From Acidobacteriota bacterium (GTDB taxonomy: Bacteria; Acidobacteriota; Terriglobia; Terriglobales; Acidobacteriaceae), in NCBI GenBank assembly GCA_021781255.1, contig JAJXXG010001189.1, forward strand, positions 1 through 9,170: a stretch of 9,170 nucleotides of DNA, read 5' to 3'. The notes under the pieces were generated by a model that was not told the origin of the DNA, did no database searches, and saw nothing but the letters and a program-made list of their open reading frames with translations. The stretch's first letter is position 1. The number at the start of each line of letters is the position of its first letter. The translations under genes and the position numbers were made by a program. Positions 6,892 to 9,170 of this stretch are shown one piece after another.

Positions 6892-8817
6892 TTATCTGCC
6901 CGCCCGCGTGGCAGCGATCTTCTTCTCGGCTTGTTCTGCCGCGATGCCGTCATAGACACTCGGTACCAGGCCTTTGCCCTCCTCGATAGCGAAGTAGCGA
7001 TCGACACCGGGCAGCTGATAGGTCCCTTTGGCGCCGTCGGGCCACCGGATCTCCACTTTGTCCACCTTGGTTGCCTGGCCCAGGCCAAAATGCACGCGGA
7101 AGTCGTTGGATGATTCGAAGCTGCCGCCGCTCATGACGTCTCCACGTTGCTTCAAACCACCTGCGGTGAGGTAGACGGTCGAACCAATGGCATCACGGGG
7201 CGCTTTGGGGCCGCCGATAAGCGTGAGACCCACCCAATGGTTGTGATCGTCGCTGACATCCCGGAGCAAAACCGGGGTTTGGTCAATGCAGTTGATCACA
7301 ACGTCAATCTTTCCATCATTGAACAGGTCGCCAAATGCCGCTCCGCGCGCCGGAATCACGTCCGCCAGACCCGTTCCTTCCACTGCGGGCATCAGGTCAA
7401 ATTTCTGGCCGTGGTTCACGTTGTGGAAGAGCAACGGACGCTCGGCCCACGATGTGCCCCAGTTGTGCTGATCCACTTGCGGATACACGTGGCCCGCGAC
7501 AAACATCAAATCCTTCCAGCCGTCGTTGTCGTAGTCAAAGAACTCGGTGCCCCAACTGAGAAAGGGGTATGTCGCCTCGGCCATTCCCATCTGCGGCGTG
7601 ACGTCGACGAAGTTGCCGTCACCATCGTTCCGATAGAGCGTCTTATAGTCGTCAGAGAATGTTGTCGTGTAGAGGTCGAGACGTCCGTTGTTGCGGTAAT
7701 CCCCGACCGCCAGGCCCATCGACGCGGTTTCGCGCGCATCCTGGTTCAGTGCGAACCCGGAGTAAAAACTCGTGTCCTGGAATGTTCCGTTGCCCTTGTT
7801 GATGTAGAGATAGTTGGGTGAGGAATCGTCAGTTACTACCAGATCGACCTTCCCGTCGTCGTCGATATCGACAAATGTGGAGGAGAACCCATAGTAGCGG
7901 CGCTTGTCGCTCACGCCGGCCTTTTCACTCACGTCGGTGAATGTTCCGTCTCCGTTGTTGTGGAAAAGATGGTCGGGCTCGCCTTGCAGCCCGCGCGGGC
8001 CGCACATTGTTTGCGCACCGCGGAAGGAACAATTGGCAAATCCAACGGCTTTGCCCCCGGATATAGGCATGTTATTCATGTCCCAGTGAACGTAGCCTGG
8101 CACGAAGATATCCAGCCTGCCATCTCCGTCATAGTCGCCGAAGCTTGGCCCCGTCGACCAATTGCCCAGCGTCACTCCAGCGGACTCTCCAATATCCGTA
8201 AAGGTGCCGTCATGGTTGTTGTGATAGAGACGATTCTTGCCGTAATTGGCCACATAGAGATCCGGCCACCCATCGTTGTCGAAGTCACCAACGGCTACTC
8301 CAAAGCCCCACCTGTCGTTGGTCACTCCTGCTTTCTCCGCTACGTTCGTGAAGGTCCCATCGTGGTTGTTATGAAAGAGAGCTGCATGGGGAGGGTCTGC
8401 CTTTCCGTCGAGGGCATCTTTGGTGGAACCGTTGACCAGATAGATATCAAGCCAGCCATCGTGATCGTAATCAAGTAACGCAACCCCTGAGCCGATGGTT
8501 TCCAGGATGTAGGGCTTTTCAGGCGTTCCCATCTTGTGTCTCCAGGTAGTCAGGCCGGCCTTTGCCGAAATGTCCTGGAAGATGACTGGGCCACTTTTAA
8601 CAAATCCTCCGGCCGTAATCGGTCGGCGCTCAGAGTCCAGGACCGGTGCAAAGACTCCTCCTGTCGCTGATCCTCCCTCCGTCTGCGTTTCCTTGCCGCC
8701 ATAGAGCGGCGGCTGTGAAGGCTGTTGGCTTTGAGGGATCGCGGGAACTGCAAGGGCGATGATGGCGACAACGCACAAGACATGCGTCGGCGTGTTCTCG
8801 AATACAGGATGCAGCAA
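6892..8817 (-). CDS. CRTAC1-type exported protein: FG-GAP/VCBS beta-propeller with C-terminal UnbV/ASPIC domain
   Basis: 641 residues. A hydrophobic segment at 13-26 (VLCVVAIIALAVPA) is the likely export signal. Seven calcium-loop motifs of the DxDxDGxxD kind begin at 116, 178, 228, 317, 373, 428 and 497, predicting a seven-bladed propeller. The one at 373 (DYRNNGRLD) is degenerate. Between loops run copies of LFHNNHDGTFT (147-157, 197-207, 284-294). A cysteine-containing insert (C263, C272, then GPRGLQG) interrupts the path between the third and fourth loops. Residues 525-612 match the UnbV/ASPIC domain (HWVGLTLIG, RDAIGSTVYL, VHFGLGQATKVDKVEIRWPDG). The family is extracytoplasmic and thought to bind ligands or proteins; no enzyme activity is shown. 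The start is TTG at 8817, with GAGG at 8823-8826 (5-nt spacer) and an in-frame TGA 30 nt upstream. It is first in the cluster, 55 nt before the cytochrome gene, suggesting a joint complex. Confidence 0.9.
   Translation of the reverse strand: MLHPVFENTPTHVLCVVAIIALAVPAIPQSQQPSQPPLYGGKETQTEGGSATGGVFAPVLDSERRPITAGGFVKSGPVIFQDISAKAGLTTWRHKMGTPEKPYILETIGSGVALLDYDHDGWLDIYLVNGSTKDALDGKADPPHAALFHNNHDGTFTNVAEKAGVTNDRWGFGVAVGDFDNDGWPDLYVANYGKNRLYHNNHDGTFTDIGESAGVTLGNWSTGPSFGDYDGDGRLDIFVPGYVHWDMNNMPISGGKAVGFANCSFRGAQTMCGPRGLQGEPDHLFHNNGDGTFTDVSEKAGVSDKRRYYGFSSTFVDIDDDGKVDLVVTDDSSPNYLYINKGNGTFQDTSFYSGFALNQDARETASMGLAVGDYRNNGRLDLYTTTFSDDYKTLYRNDGDGNFVDVTPQMGMAEATYPFLSWGTEFFDYDNDGWKDLMFVAGHVYPQVDQHNWGTSWAERPLLFHNVNHGQKFDLMPAVEGTGLADVIPARGAAFGDLFNDGKIDVVINCIDQTPVLLRDVSDDHNHWVGLTLIGGPKAPRDAIGSTVYLTAGGLKQRGDVMSGGSFESSNDFRVHFGLGQATKVDKVEIRWPDGAKGTYQLPGVDRYFAIEEGKGLVPSVYDGIAAEQAEKKIAATRAGR
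7939..8380 (-). repeat. Imperfect internal repeats encoding the HNNxDGTF blade element
   Basis: Three similar 30-base units at 8351-8380, 8201-8230 and about 7940-7969 encode LFHNNHDGTF, LYHNNHDGTF and LFHNNGDGTF. The first two are exactly 150 bases apart, the period of one 50-residue propeller blade. They are coding repeats of the beta-propeller, not a mobile or CRISPR repeat. Confidence 0.6.
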
Positions 8818-9170
8818 TGGGACCTCGCAAGCAAAGGGGATGCTTCGTCACGAATTATCTTGAATGACATCCCAGGTGTCTTCATCGTTAAGGATGAGTG
8901 GGCCCTCATACCGTTGAACGAGCTTGCAGCACGAGTAGACTTTGTCGGATCTACTTTGCAAATTGACGGAGTCCGGCAAGACAAGCCGCTTGTGGGCCCA
9001 GGTGAGCAGGCGCCAAGCGCTACCGACTCCAGACTGACAGAGCATGAAAGCAACCCCTGGGACAATATGTAGCGAATATTTCCGCTCCGAGGTGCATGTA
9101 CCGGAGCCGTCGCTTCTAACAGCCATTCGGGTCAGGGCGCTTCACCACATATCCGTCGTTAGAAGAAGGC
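8818..9170. other. Upstream region of the - strand cluster, no gene recognised
   Basis: 353 bases. Apart from the promoter candidate at 8854-8882 I see no assigned content. A 92-codon open frame on the - strand (9126 to 8848) ends with a TGA in the same frame as the propeller gene, 30 nt before its start. An 87-codon open frame on the + strand (8809-9072) begins inside the propeller gene's first codons. Neither has a recognisable domain or a good ribosome site. The + strand one gives a fairly protein-like sequence around residues 16-55 and is described among the findings. From 9127 to the window end nothing is visible. Confidence 0.5.
8854..8882 (-). promoter_or_regulatory. Candidate sigma70-type promoter for the propeller-cytochrome cluster
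   Basis: On the - strand AAGACA (8882-8877; 4 of 6 against TTGACA), a 17-base spacer and GATAAT (8859-8854; 5 of 6 against TATAAT). Transcription would start near 8847, leaving a leader of about 30 bases before the TTG at 8817. No operator or riboswitch-like fold was noticed around it. Short motif matches of this kind occur by chance, so the call is tentative. Confidence 0.4.

Noticed and set aside
6837..7088. Longer form of the cytochrome starting at 7088
   Set aside because: It covers the 3' end of the propeller gene in another frame, has no export signal at its start, and a well-spaced AGGAG precedes the ATG at 6836.
7147..8478. Two + strand open frames (7147-7821 and 7960-8478) opposite the propeller gene
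   Set aside because: Val/Ile-rich shadow of the repeated DxDxDG and HNNxDGTF codons on the other strand; no start signals or domains.

Overview
The window reads as chromosomal DNA of an Acidobacteriota-type soil bacterium, probably class Terriglobia. Three things suggest this: moderately GC-rich coding sequence, a sugar-acid catabolic operon of Acidobacteria/Proteobacteria type, and a secreted multiheme-cytochrome/TPR protein next to an FG-GAP plus UnbV/ASPIC propeller protein, a pairing I associate with Acidobacteria and Planctomycetes. The taxonomic call is an inference; there is no rRNA gene or other marker here.

Left part (1-3338, + strand): a tightly packed operon that enters from outside the window. 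It holds the C-terminal half of an MFS transporter of the anion:cation symporter type, an IlvD/Edd-family sugar-acid dehydratase with a complete active site (ATGA overlap with the transporter), and a DapA-fold enzyme that resembles L-2-keto-3-deoxyarabonate dehydratase more than true dihydrodipicolinate synthase (4-nt gap). Together they would import an aldonic acid such as L-arabinonate and dehydrate it twice towards alpha-ketoglutaric semialdehyde. The sugar oxidation enzymes and the final aldehyde dehydrogenase are not in the window.

Middle (3339-3985): about 650 bases between convergent 3' ends, with no convincing intact gene. It holds a weak hairpin just after the operon and a short open stretch that looks like a remnant of a carboxypeptidase-regulatory-like (TonB-receptor plug-side) domain.

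Right part (8817 down to 3986, - strand): a three-gene cluster for exported proteins. In transcription order these are a 641-residue beta-propeller protein with a C-terminal UnbV/ASPIC domain, a 776-residue five-heme cytochrome c fused to a beta-sandwich region and about five TPRs, and a 178-residue exported four-cysteine protein of unknown function whose GTG start lies inside the end of the cytochrome gene. A plausible sigma70 promoter lies upstream of the first gene. The likely workplace is the periplasm or cell surface. The redox partner and substrate cannot be read from the sequence, and this cluster is the most likely carrier of undescribed biology in the window.

Far right (8818-9170): promoter region plus about 250 bases in which no gene is recognisable.
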